This document shows positions 20,401 to 27,612 of a stretch of DNA of 64,000 nucleotides, piece after piece. Positions within the stretch are counted from its first letter, which is position 1, and each line of letters opens with the position of its first letter. Origin of the DNA: an uncultured Desulfobacter sp. (GTDB taxonomy: Bacteria > Desulfobacterota > Desulfobacteria > Desulfobacterales > Desulfobacteraceae); assembly GCF_963665355.1 (NCBI RefSeq), contig NZ_OY762229.1:124001-188000 (forward strand), read 5' to 3'. A program made the translations under genes and the position numbers. The notes beneath the pieces are model-generated. The model did not search any database. It saw only the letters and a program-made list of their open reading frames with translations, and had not been told where the DNA came from.

Positions 20401-23155
20401 ACAATTCATGGATGCCGCACTCAATGGCGGCAAGGGCTGTGGCGCATGCGGCATCAACCACGTAATTGGTGCCGGTAAGGCCCAAATGGTGTGAAATGCG
20501 GGCCGCTTCCATGTTCAAGGTGACGCCGTGCACGGGTTCGTAAAGAGAGCCCTGGGACATTTTTACGCGCAACTGGTTAATGATTTGATCCTGTTCGCCC
20601 TGGGGCAGTGCATTGAATTCAGGAGTGCTGCGCAGGTACTGTTTAACCTCGGGAAAAAAGTATTTAAAATGCAGGTCCGATGCCATTTCATTGCCAAGGC
20701 ATGTGGCCACAACAACGGCCGTGCGGCTCTGTTTATCCGCTGCAATCCGACGATCCTGGGTTAACAGATTTGCGTTTTCCACTGCCTGATAGGCCGCATG
20801 AAGCAGCATCTGCTGGCTGCGGGACAATTTGGATGCCTTGGCCGGCGTATACCCGAACCGTTCATTGTCAAACTCAAAATCATTCACCAGGCCTGCGATC
20901 TTTGTATAAGACTTGTCTAAGGCTTTGGGATCAGGATCATAGTACAGGGTTTTTTCCCAGCGGTTGTCAGGCACCTCGGAAATACTGTATTTCTTGTCAA
21001 GGATATTCTGCCAGAAGGTCTCTGTGTCATGGGCGTCGGGAAACACGCATCCCATGCCCACCACGGCGATTTCATCATTGATCTGGCCGTCCGGGGAAAA
21101 AAGAAGTTCAAGGGCGTCGAGGCGGGCAACAAGCCTATCCTTTTGCAGGAATAATTTGCTATGAATTTCGGCAATGGTGGTCTGTTCTTCAAAGAACAAA
21201 AGGCCTTCTCCGGTCATGAAATTGCCGTTTGCCCGCTGTTCTTCTTCGGTGTATACAATCCATTGACCGTTGTTTTTATGTCCGAAATCAGGGGTCTTAC
21301 CTTTGGCACTGATGAGAAGTGATCCTAAGTTATCTTTCTCAAAGGCGCTTTTGCGTGAGCCTAAATTCATGGTGTCATCGGCCAGACGGCAATGTTCATT
21401 TTTCATCATCTGGCCGGCAAAGACCGTGTCTGCGGTGCGGCAGGGAAGGCCCACGGTGGATCCGATGATGGTGGTGCGCTGGTGGGACCGGACCACCTGC
21501 TGGTAGACGGGTGTCAAGGCACCGGTATCAATAATCTCTTTGGTGAACAGGTAGGCCGTGCCCAGTTGAATGCCGACCCTTACCCCTTCCCGGGCCAGAA
21601 GCGCGGCCATGGCAGATATGAAATGGGAACCTTCGGCGCTGATAATGCCCCCGGCAAAAAGCACGCTCATATTGGGGCGTTGATCCGAAGGAAGATCCAG
21701 CATGGATTCAATGCTCAGTTCCCACAGGATGGTGCTGGACAGACTGCCGATATGACCGCCGGCTTCATTTCCTTCCAGGATAAAACGTCTGGTCCCTTTT
21801 TCAAATGCGTTTTTCAGCACGCCCGGCATGGGGGTATGAAGATATGCGCGTGTGCCGCAGGCTTCCAGTTCATTGATTTGGGAGGGAATGCCGCCGGCAA
21901 AAAGCGCAAAGGGCGTCTTCTTTTTCTTAATCAGGTCCAGGTGATGATCCAGGGTGGGGTTAAAAGCTTTAATACCGATCATGCCGGCGCCAAACACGGG
22001 CAGCTCATCTGATTTTTCCGGCAGGATCTGGTCTGCGATCTCCACGGGAAGACTGCCCAGGGCAAAGAAAGGCAGACCGCCGTTTTCATAAACAGCCCTT
22101 GCGAATGCCTTGTTTTCGGAAATGTTGGCCATGGGGCCCTGGGTGATGGGAAAACGGGTTCCATGGTCCTGTGCCAGGGATGTGTTTTCCGTCAGGGGAT
22201 CAAATTGTTCCACAGCATTCAGGGCTTTTCCCACAAACGTGAACAGGGCATGGATGATCTGGACCAGCCGGCTGCCGCGCTTTTTAAAGTGACGGGCAAA
22301 CACCGCGTCCTGGCCAAGATAGAACAGGGACTGCATGGGTGTATCATGATCCTGGCCCAGGGATGCCATATTCTGTTCAAGTGCGGTGTCAATGAACTCC
22401 AGCCCCTGACCTTCTGCCTTTTTAATGCAAATCTTTTTGATCAGGTCCTGGACAATCTTTGTCCCGGGCTTGGCAAAGACCCGGTGCTGTGTGTTGCCGC
22501 CCCGGTCCAGGATAACGGTGTCGGTCTCTTCCATTTTTTCAAGGACCGCTTTAAAGCTTTCTGAAACCGGAGCATCTTCGGCCAGGTAGAGCTGGCTGTC
22601 CAGAACCAGGCCTGCGGCACCGGATGCAAAAAAGCCCGGAGCCGTGTGAAAGCCCACACCACCGTGGACAAAATACGGCAGGTTGCTTTTTTGCACATAA
22701 TACTGGCTTAACATGAAGCTTGACGCAGAAGATGTTCTGCCCCCGGCCTCCCGGCCTTTTAAAATCATCCCATGGGGGTTGATCTCTTTGATGATGGTCT
22801 CAAGTCCGGGTTCGTAAATTTCAACCATGAAAATTTCAGCATTAACCGCTTGCCTTTTGGCAAGGGATTCCGGGCTATGATACGCAACGATGACACATTC
22901 GGGTAAATTGTCCGGGTGCTGTTCAAAATAATCCCAGATATGTTGATCTTCGGCATAAATGCGTATACCATGGCGCAAATTTTGATTTTTAAGCTGGGAC
23001 AAAAGATCAGAAAGTTTAGACGCGCCTATAAATTCTGTATCCAGAACAGGCATTGCACCGGCCTGCCAGATGTTTTTAAAAAAATCAAGGTTATATGTTT
23101 TGGGCGGATGATATGCCAGAAGGGGTAAACGGGTGGTCAGTACTCTATTCAGCAC
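11432..23155 (-). CDS. Giant single-chain PUFA/polyketide-type synthase (ER-ER-KS-KS0-AT-KS-ACPx4-KR-DH)
   Basis: About 3,907 residues from GTG 23155, which has AGAGGAG seven bases upstream; an in-frame TTG at 23317 lacks a ribosome site. In order: nitronate-monooxygenase-like barrel 1 (~8-215, GGR at ~137 where barrel 2 has GGH); barrel 2 (~333-640, EAGGHIG, His ~468); KS1 (~690-1150, Cys 904 with EAHGTGT and IGH); KS2 (~1180-1590, Cys 1382, but both catalytic His replaced by Phe and Tyr); AT (~1655-1960, GHSVGE Ser 1746); a divergent KS3 with inserts (~2050-2560, Cys 2300); four ACPs (~2650-3040); KR (~3100-3560, GGAAGI and DYTAGN); double-hotdog DH (His 3629, Asp 3806). With the adjacent transferase this is a full iterative fatty-acid or polyketide machine in one chain. 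The product is unknown. Confidence 0.93.
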   Translation of the reverse strand: MLNRVLTTRLPLLAYHPPKTYNLDFFKNIWQAGAMPVLDTEFIGASKLSDLLSQLKNQNLRHGIRIYAEDQHIWDYFEQHPDNLPECVIVAYHSPESLAKRQAVNAEIFMVEIYEPGLETIIKEINPHGMILKGREAGGRTSSASSFMLSQYYVQKSNLPYFVHGGVGFHTAPGFFASGAAGLVLDSQLYLAEDAPVSESFKAVLEKMEETDTVILDRGGNTQHRVFAKPGTKIVQDLIKKICIKKAEGQGLEFIDTALEQNMASLGQDHDTPMQSLFYLGQDAVFARHFKKRGSRLVQIIHALFTFVGKALNAVEQFDPLTENTSLAQDHGTRFPITQGPMANISENKAFARAVYENGGLPFFALGSLPVEIADQILPEKSDELPVFGAGMIGIKAFNPTLDHHLDLIKKKKTPFALFAGGIPSQINELEACGTRAYLHTPMPGVLKNAFEKGTRRFILEGNEAGGHIGSLSSTILWELSIESMLDLPSDQRPNMSVLFAGGIISAEGSHFISAMAALLAREGVRVGIQLGTAYLFTKEIIDTGALTPVYQQVVRSHQRTTIIGSTVGLPCRTADTVFAGQMMKNEHCRLADDTMNLGSRKSAFEKDNLGSLLISAKGKTPDFGHKNNGQWIVYTEEEQRANGNFMTGEGLLFFEEQTTIAEIHSKLFLQKDRLVARLDALELLFSPDGQINDEIAVVGMGCVFPDAHDTETFWQNILDKKYSISEVPDNRWEKTLYYDPDPKALDKSYTKIAGLVNDFEFDNERFGYTPAKASKLSRSQQMLLHAAYQAVENANLLTQDRRIAADKQSRTAVVVATCLGNEMASDLHFKYFFPEVKQYLRSTPEFNALPQGEQDQIINQLRVKMSQGSLYEPVHGVTLNMEAARISHHLGLTGTNYVVDAACATALAAIECGIHELLSGTHDMVIAGGVNTNLTPESFVGFCKMGTLSANGSYPFDERADGFTLGEGAGVLVLKRLKDAIRENDSILGVIKGIAASSDGKGKGIAAPDKEGQRLAFQRCHEKIKTQFSPGMVQFIEAHGTGTKVGDAVEMETLRQVYDRNGSIGVSSIKSQIGHLLGAAGMAGMIKTLLAINHQVLPPNGAFATISPKIDIPGSSLFILESPKPWQTPATGPRMAAVSSYGFGGINYHTVVSEFNGDYATLPRKIFTDLDHDPNGQRIVFSGMGVVLPKARNIDAFWDNMVAGKKSYQPMPAQRLANACYAEEDVSSGFHLPMMKNGIVDDFMLDPKAFKIPPSAMTFMDRAQLFGLDAAGQALAHAGLLDRLPAGNRVGVILGTISGTRNVESVIRTRIPLLQRMIRSTEQVDEKALSAIAQNIGDLLRQRYPAMTGDSIPGMLSNIVSARISKHYNTQGTNFVVDGSCASATMALDLAVKNLRAGNLDAVVTGGVDTNLYPGVLLAFKRLGILAETEPTLFDNKANGYVMGEGAACLVVTTYAYAKQNNMPILGELKCLNMAGSAPEHLLSPSENKYEKVLANDTGVFKTRKTDLAYLDVFGVSNPFLDLVEKQAIEKSLIRPLAYGNIKTEFGYFKAANPGVVMTRLLMMSDKGVLLPTHGYRADSTLIEKDSLLHPVKEITPLADNALLGADVNGIGGNHAHVVIGRLPRFLRPQSAYATAELSEVTPGVWPDKIRTDAVTALLSGQGAQFAGMLKALYESVPEIKTMMDQGESIFQERRGTSLLDIMNAGGAPLNQTENTQPAIFLSTAAIYHALDLKGFQPDFYIGHSVGEYSALYCAGLLDFSTAMNLVISRADFMAQASNENPGGIMVVFDGEKGAQDMISESGVSDIWLVNKNSEKQTAIAGTTKGIDLFCAHLKDKDIFHKKLALSAAFHTPLLEPAAQNMAKTLGAVKFNLKNAHKIISNLTAKPYPADEQMIRQHLARQIVSPVEFVESVKGVHAQGCRRFIEIGPGRLLCNLLKNISIENPESMPTADAKKGELECFTLAIEQFIASSEKQIVQATAPASREVMTPEPEELQKTEVPKEAMNSDVDFDTFVKQNQNLVQTVLQREYQAFQKKKALEAVENLGLYTGSVCIVGAAIGLPGKGNQVFNEKNFDRILAGNNFIEPLTQEEKKKIVDMNITRVFKEPNGNAKFVDIVNTSDVIQLAGKLGYFDLATEYGISRKFDLVDELAMAAGIEALKDAHIPLVKAYKKTSTGSKIPDGLVLPEEMQQTTGVIMTGIFPGFETLLHHLNAYYYNKFYVRPYDELENIYYHLMENLTDRDMKDIITDWFFKIRERRKIYGQYKFERNILFDIVSLGGAHFASLIRAKGPNIHLHGACASTTQAIGVAQDWIRSARCERVIVIGGEAATTDAQMPWVGSGFLAMGAATSKEVISDAAKPFDADRNGTILGSGAVGVVVEREDTLKRRGLNGQVRIMGSYIGNSAFHPSRIDVNHLAGELRKFVGLVEKQNAISRSDMAKQLVFMSHETFTPARGGSASAEVEALKSAFPDDYKQIVVTNTKGYTGHTLGAGIEDAILVKGLQARKIPPVANLVHVPDEFSDLNFAQEGKGDYRYGLHFSAGFGSHFAFLMLDRLEEAGVENNPVYHEWLTRISGSPDPMLSVIHKTLCVFPREERAETMAQAQNGLADKGRQPAGQNAPKAPVSAPKADLKPVPTVSAPAEQPKKVAGNAGSKNVLSQITELIANQTGYTHDMLEPDLDLEADLGIDTVKQVETFGKITKSFGLSVPEDISLSELNTIRKIAGYIGERVNTDETPEQPDSGSAATTPAPSGSAPSANVLDAITDMIADQTGYTRDMLEADLDLEADLGIDTVKQVETFGKITKSFGLSVPEDISLSELNTIRKIADYISSRVQTDDIPGQPESDTGAIAAGVSGSAPSAGVLDAITDMIADQTGYTRDMLEADLDLEADLGIDTVKQVETFGKITKSFGLNVPEDISLSELNTIRKIADYISSQIQTDESPAQPGSGAVTQTPDSGAGTSSDITGEIIAMIADQTGYALDMLEPDLDLEADLGIDTVKQVETFGKITKEYGLSVPEDINLSELNTIRKISEYVQAGLGGKSDVTPVTTPAPSAPGTQDTETEQPVQSSPAGIQRYAFGLRKLSDPVPVNPGLEGQTYLITMDHQGFGRAVADLIRANKGDVICVGSSEQDDYTVDLNTLDKAREIIDRIKVDHENLSGIFFLHPLDVIADGGENLQEGADAVKFLFLLCKAFADQLDQSRGRLAAVSVQSALARFRAPAPDRIYPVFSGISGLLKTVAKEYPGTGVKLVEFMDKNELTDMAGAAALFLGEVFGATTHLEVGHEKGLRFGIRAKSGGGQKSQLSGEETSVIKGSDTLLVTGGAAGITYELVREIAGPNMNLVILGRSRVEDELEVSGAEAMSDTQIMAALKSIHPNAKPVELKKRAAGLRRILTARDNLARLRSKVKTVDYHAVDVTDPDAVQKAISQYERIDGVIHAAGVDRSIMIEKKSMDDFNVVFDTKVKGLANVLAAIENKNCRYLIGFSSITARFGNEAQSDYTAGNDMMGAMIQAQALKTQGLTFKIFDWTAWAEIGMASEGTIEAVLKEKGIAFLPVAQGIRFFKEELHNPESVEILIGAPPEKNPAAFDPDGLLAVGPFLDSVEKDAGREGLKFKRLLEADRDLFLFDHERKGVPLFLGATGLETMAEAALECSGGRGHILEVSDFKIPYGIKLLKNRPKEIEVYAEKMADGMIATRIHSVFTPPGGKAPVQDTLHFQGKFKIAMTPSTPQTTQIPAVAELKVDPGWQEQIYHADRLFMDGLFRSVDQLVELDPDGLVTVVQWRPGREFFKGQTYPEFATPVVIMDAMFQTGGILEFFTSTDVVLPFSIQKASFAGTVLPDTPYFCLTRRLAQDGDTKTYNMQLADTSGRVIVDIQGFEMVRVDRLAQEELPDMSKVKLAGSGLMAG
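14040..15190. repeat. Four tandem ACP repeats inside the synthase gene
   Basis: Four near-identical units of about 306-309 bp encode ACP domains with motif LGIDTVKQVE. The Thr codons at the usual phosphopantetheine-Ser position lie at 15086-15088, 14777-14779, 14468-14470 and 14162-14164 (residues 2690, 2793, 2896 and 2998), so the period is 102-103 residues. Pro/Ala-rich linkers separate the units. The DNA similarity makes repeat number liable to change by recombination. Confidence 0.9.
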
Positions 23156-23262
23156 AGGGCTTCTCCTCTTAGGTTGTGTTTGAACGGCTGGTTTTAGAGG
23201 GGCACATGCCCGCAAAGCGACCCATCTGTGACGTTGTAAAAAACTTGCAAGATTCACAACCC

Positions 23263-23275
23263 GGGGGGGGGGGGG
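23263..23275. repeat. 13-base G homopolymer in the synthase leader
   Basis: Thirteen G (C on the synthase coding strand) lie 108 bases before the GTG start and about 90 bases after the predicted transcription start. If translation began at TTG 23317 the run would be inside the reading frame and would encode four prolines. Confidence 0.85.
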
Positions 23276-23371
23276 TGATTCCGACTGCAATTTTTTCTGG
23301 GCCTTGCATGTGGACAACTGTTTGCCCAGACACTGGGTGCCGTTCAGAGATAAAGTTCCTTCGCAAAATGC

Positions 23372-23387
23372 TACAAAGATCGTGCCA
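23372..23387 (-). promoter_or_regulatory. sigma-54 promoter of the giant synthase operon
   Basis: On the minus strand the site reads TGGCACGATCTTTGTA, against the consensus TGGCACG-N4-TTGCW: the -24 half is perfect and the -12 half has one mismatch (GT for GC). It faces the synthase and would leave a leader of about 205 bases. The divergent gene is a sigma-54 activator. A weak inverted repeat (ATGGCA 23465-23470, TGCCAT 23491-23496) lies about 80-120 bp upstream and might be an activator site. Confidence 0.65.
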
Positions 23388-23553
23388 CCCCTTGGATCAA
23401 AACTTTAATAGCCTGATTTCACGAATAAAAAAAAATCCTTACCCATAAATAAAATTTAAATTGCATGGCATTGTACAAAAAACGCATTCGTGCCATACAT
23501 TATATGAACAAGCAAAGGAACAACCATTGGACTGTGGTAACGGAATTGGGAAT

Positions 23554-25038
23554 ATGAAACAAAACATCTCGTTGCTGCCCGAAGAACTCAATTTTTTTAA
23601 ATGTGTGCACTACGCCAGTGCGGCCAACCCCTTCGGCAGGGAGCGGATTCTGCGGGAAGCTGAAATTGCAGGCGTTTCACCGGACAGCCCCAAAGAGATC
23701 AGGGTGCTCAAGGCATGCCAGGCCGTGGCTCATCATCTGGCCCAGGTGGAAGAGCGATGCGGCATCAATATCCATGCATTTAAGGGAGAGGAGAGGTATT
23801 TTTTACGCTCTGCACTGCTGTTTGACTATTTTCACCTGTTCAGAAAAAAAATCGACGCTCTGATCACAAGCCAGCTGGACAATGCAGAGACCTCTTTGGA
23901 TGCGCCTTTTGCGCCCGAGGCCCTGACCCTTTTGCGCGGCTGGGGGTTCAGCATAGAGGAGAGCAGGCGTTTCATTGCCCTGGCGTATCAACTGCGCCGG
24001 GCCTATTATTTTATTTTCCGGCATCTGGTGGGACGCAGCCGCTGTATGCAGGAGCTGCGACGGGATCTGTGGCAGAACGTGTTCACCCATGACATCCTCA
24101 TGTATGACCAGTACCTGTGGGACCGCATGGAAAATTTCTCCACCCTTCTGTTTGGAGAAACCGGCACGGGCAAGGGAACCGCCGCCCTGGCCATGGGGCG
24201 CTCCGGATATATTCCCTTTGACGAAAAGGAAAACAAGTTCACCCATAATTTTGTGAACACCTTTACCACGCTCAATATCAGCCAGTTTCCTGAAACCATC
24301 ATTGAATCCGAGCTGTTCGGCCATGTGCGCGGCGCATTTACAGGGGCCGTCAAAGACCATAACGGGGTGTTCAGCCGGTGCAGCCCCAATGGCTCCATTC
24401 TTCTGGATGAAATCGGTGAGTTGTCCACCCATGTCCAGATAAAACTGCTCAATGTGCTCCAGGACCGGTCCTATTCTCCTGTGGGCAGCGATGAAAAACA
24501 CCGTTTTCACGGCAGGATCATTGCCGCCACAAACCGCAGCATCCGGGAGATCCGGGAGAAAAAGATATTCAGGGATGATTTCTACTACCGCCTGTGTTCC
24601 GATATCATCACGGTGCCGCCCCTGCGCAAAAGGATTGCCCAGGATCCCGAAGAGCTGTCGGATCTTTTGACACATACGGTGACCCGCATTGTGGGCCAGC
24701 CTTCCCCGGAAATTGTCTCACGGGTGCTGGGCTATATTGAATCCAACCTGACCCTGTCATATCCCTGGCCGGGCAATGTGCGTGAACTGGAACAGTGTGT
24801 CCGGCGTGTGGTGTTGCGTAATGCCTATGAGACAGAGGAGGTGCCGGAACCCGCCTCCCAGACGGATTCCCTAACCCGGCAGATCCAGGAGGGCCGCCTC
24901 AGTGCCCAGGACCTGCTTATCCACTATTGCACCCGCCTGTATGAGAAGCACGACACCTATGAGGCTGTTGCCCGGATCGCCGGACTGGACCGGCGGACAG
25001 TTAAAAAATACATTGATTCCCAGGATCAGGTTTATTGA
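23554..25038 (+). CDS. sigma-54-dependent activator with an unrecognised N-terminal domain
   Basis: About 494 residues. The first ~195 residues form a helical domain with no PAS, GAF or receiver signature that I recognise. The AAA+ domain has Walker A GETGTGKG near residue 201, the sigma-54 loop GAFTGA near 262 and Walker B LLDEIGE. The C-terminus has a Fis-like helix-turn-helix (YEAVARIAGLDRRTVKKYID). It is divergent from the giant synthase gene, and a sigma-54 promoter lies between them, so it is the probable dedicated regulator. ATG 23554 is taken as the start; an in-frame TTG at 23527 has a better ribosome site (AAAGGAA, 6-base spacing) and would add nine residues. Confidence 0.85.
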   Translation: MKQNISLLPEELNFFKCVHYASAANPFGRERILREAEIAGVSPDSPKEIRVLKACQAVAHHLAQVEERCGINIHAFKGEERYFLRSALLFDYFHLFRKKIDALITSQLDNAETSLDAPFAPEALTLLRGWGFSIEESRRFIALAYQLRRAYYFIFRHLVGRSRCMQELRRDLWQNVFTHDILMYDQYLWDRMENFSTLLFGETGTGKGTAALAMGRSGYIPFDEKENKFTHNFVNTFTTLNISQFPETIIESELFGHVRGAFTGAVKDHNGVFSRCSPNGSILLDEIGELSTHVQIKLLNVLQDRSYSPVGSDEKHRFHGRIIAATNRSIREIREKKIFRDDFYYRLCSDIITVPPLRKRIAQDPEELSDLLTHTVTRIVGQPSPEIVSRVLGYIESNLTLSYPWPGNVRELEQCVRRVVLRNAYETEEVPEPASQTDSLTRQIQEGRLSAQDLLIHYCTRLYEKHDTYEAVARIAGLDRRTVKKYIDSQDQVY

Positions 25039-25052
25039 TCGTCCCCCCCCGG

Positions 25053-25700
25053 TCAGGAGCGCCTCTTGTCGGCCACCTCCCACTCATGAATCGTGGTGGC
25101 TTCATTAATCTCTTCCCATCCCGTAATCATGCCTGCGATATGGCTGAACAGGGAATGCCCCGTTGTGGTCATATAGACATGCACAACCAGAAAGGAAAGC
25201 AGCAGAAATGCCACCAGGGTGTGGACCAGTGCCACAGGTGCCAGGGCATATGCCACGCCCCCCCAAAGGTTCCAGGTATAATAGAGCATGCCTGACAACA
25301 TCTGGACCGGCAGCATCAAAGCGGACAACGCCAGATAGGTCAGACGCTGCAGGGGATTGTGCTTGGCACCGGGTGTTTTTTCAACCGGATGGGGTCTGCC
25401 CTGGAAGATGCCGTAGGCATAGTACAGGGCCACATCAATGAGTTTTCTGGTTGTGGGGATGTATTGACGCCACTCCCCGGTGGTGAAAAGCCAGAATACA
25501 AAAAAGGCAAAAAGCACCAGCCATGAAAGACCCACAAAATTATGAGCCGCCACTGCTGTTTCGTACCCCATCAGGGTGTAGGTGCCATGGATTTCAAAGC
25601 CTGTGATCAGAAGAAACATGATCATCGCCGCCTGCAGCCAGTGCCAGAATCTTTCATAACGGGTATACAGATATACTTTAACTGTTTTTGTCTGCCTCAT
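25053..25700 (-). CDS. Membrane cytochrome b subunit (b561/thiosulfate-reductase/hydrogenase type)
   Basis: 215 residues with four strongly hydrophobic segments (~17-36, ~52-72, ~126-146, ~152-177). Several His in or near the helices (RFWHWLQ, AAHNFVG, ALVHTLV, LVVHVYM) fit two haem b groups. The family passes electrons between quinones and a periplasmic partner. It starts 18 bases after the stop of the octaheme cytochrome gene, so the two form a quinol-cytochrome unit. No Shine-Dalgarno conflict was seen at the ATG. An 8-base C run lies just after the gene, next to the convergent activator. Confidence 0.85.
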   Translation of the reverse strand: MRQTKTVKVYLYTRYERFWHWLQAAMIMFLLITGFEIHGTYTLMGYETAVAAHNFVGLSWLVLFAFFVFWLFTTGEWRQYIPTTRKLIDVALYYAYGIFQGRPHPVEKTPGAKHNPLQRLTYLALSALMLPVQMLSGMLYYTWNLWGGVAYALAPVALVHTLVAFLLLSFLVVHVYMTTTGHSLFSHIAGMITGWEEINEATTIHEWEVADKRRS

Positions 25701-25718
25701 GATATTATATTCCTTTCT

Positions 25719-27209
25719 CTAATGTTTTTCGTTTCTGGTGAAAAACCGTCCCAGGCCATGGAGGATGACACCGATCAGCGATCCCAGCACAAGGAGCCGG
25801 CCTGCCCAGTCCAGCATGACGGAACGATCCCGCCCCGGCATGTAAAACCCTGTCAGCCCGGCCAGGCGTCCGGTGTCTTTGACATGGCATTGGATGCAGG
25901 CAAGGACATTGTCCCTGGGGGCCACCATATGGGTGATGGGAAATACATAGGAGGTGTCAACAAAATCAAACTCGCCTGAATAGGGAAGGTCTAAATAATT
26001 CTGTCCGTAACGAATGGCCGCATCCCAGTCAAATCCTTTCCAGTAAGCCGCCGTATCTGTTTTATCCCGGGGAAACAGGTGGGGGGCCACAAGCTTTTTA
26101 TTCACTTTATCATAGGGGATTTTACCCCGGTGAACCTTGAACGGAAAGATGCGCGACTTTTCATCAGCCATATCGCCGTCGGGTCTGCTCACCGCCACTT
26201 CGCCGGATGGATCAATGGTATCCTTCAAAGTGAGATGTTCTATGGATCCATTGAACCAGAAGTATTCGGGCACCACGTTCTTCTCCCACCTGAATGTGCC
26301 TTTTTTGGTGACATATGCGGGTTTTCCCAGGTCATCCTTCAGGGTATAGGGTTTGCCGTCTTTCATTTTTCCTGCTGCAGACCAGTCCCAGTACATTTTG
26401 GTGGGATTGATTCGGGCATATTGGGGAATATGGCAACTCTGACAGGCCACCCGGTCTGTATGATCATTGGCTTTGGCGTTGTGCCGGTGGGGTTCCCTGC
26501 CGTGGCAGGAGACGCAGGTAATTTTTGATGTCAGATCGTCCTCAATTAAAGATTTATCATTTTCCGCCGCAGGCCGGGTATAAATCCGGCCTGCAATATG
26601 GTGTTCTGAGGTGGAGTGGCACCGGGTACAGTTAAAATTCTGGCCGTCAGTGCCCATATGGACATCCAGGTTCCTGGCGGGGTTGGTCAGAGAAGAATCC
26701 AGATCGCCATGCTTCACGCCGTCGCCGCCGCCACCGTAAAAATGACAGGTTCCGCAATTTTTACGCCCGGGCCGGCTCACACTCTGGGCCACGCGGTTCC
26801 ACTCCGGAGGATCGTATGTTTTATGATCTTCTTTGAATACTGTGGTTTCCTTAGCCGGATAGCCGGCCCCGGTGGGGAATTTTTTATAGGTACCGGTGGT
26901 TTCATGGCACACAAGACAGTCCACTTTCGTTTGATCGGTAAAATCAAAGGATTTGTCTTTCCAGCCGTATCCGGCATGGCATGATGTGCAGCGGGCCTCG
27001 TTGCTCTGGGCGATGATACAAAAATTATTGACGGATAATCCGCCCTTCCCCAGGGGGGCGGCCTGATCTTTGCCCGGGGCTTTCCAGGTCCAGTGAATGG
27101 TTTTATGAAACTGCAGGGCTGCCTCGTTATGACAGGTCAGACAGGCCGCCGTGACTTCCGGGCCTGAAGTAAATTCCTTTTGATTAGGGAGAGCCCGACT
27201 TTCTTCTTT
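25719..27209 (-). pseudogene. Octaheme c-type cytochrome (tetrathionate reductase family), 5' end lost
   Basis: The frame encodes 496 residues with eight CxxCH haem sites (CLTCH, CTSCH, CLVCH, CGTCH, CTRCH, CVSCH, CQSCH, CIQCH) and a C-terminal membrane helix, as in the OTR-type octaheme cytochromes. It begins directly after a TAA (27210-27212). There is no ATG, GTG or TTG until GTG 26924, which would remove the first two haems, and no secretion signal is encoded. The intact family starts with a signal peptide and a short lead into the GPEVTAACL segment seen here. No upstream frame supplies the missing part. The gene therefore seems 5'-truncated, unless an assembly error is present. The cytochrome b gene downstream is intact. 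The gap 27213-27612 shows nothing else convincing. Confidence 0.7.
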
Positions 27210-27612
27210 TTAACCTCTGCGCCCCACTTTTCCCATCAGGGAGGGGGCTTTAAGTTTGACGTACAGCAAAATAAGTTCTTACGATATTGACAGATCAGCG
27301 AATATGCCGGCACCATCATTGGCGGTCGTTACAGAGAAAACAGTGCCACGCGGTGTCTTCCATTCATTCACAAAACAAATTGGTTACATTGTTGACTGTT
27401 AAAAATAATGATTCTTATTGTATTGGAATTCAAAAAAAAGCAAAACACAAACTGATAAACGGCATAGATGTTTTTTACTCCAAAGTTTATCGTTGTCATG
27501 TACAGGTTCATTTATCTGGGTATGACCAGTGCTTTTAATGGCTTTTCAACGCATTTTGTGTAAAACTTGCAGCGCAATAGTTTAATGGAACAGACCAGAT
27601 AAGGAAACATAC

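Noticed and set aside
13900-22600. Many long frames on the plus strand opposite the giant synthase
   Set aside because: They are antisense shadows of a GC-biased coding strand, contain no recognisable domains and lack ribosome sites.
23156-23317. 54-codon N-terminal extension of the synthase from TTG 23317
   Set aside because: The codons span the G homopolymer, encode low-complexity sequence unlike the family, and the GTG at 23155 has a strong ribosome site.
25719-26924. A 401-residue cytochrome starting at GTG 26924
   Set aside because: It would omit two haem sites that are in frame just upstream, lacks a signal peptide and has no ribosome site.
27404-27419. Fur-box-like sequence AATAATGATTCTTATT in the gap before aroC
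   Set aside because: The dyad is imperfect and no promoter could be tied to it.
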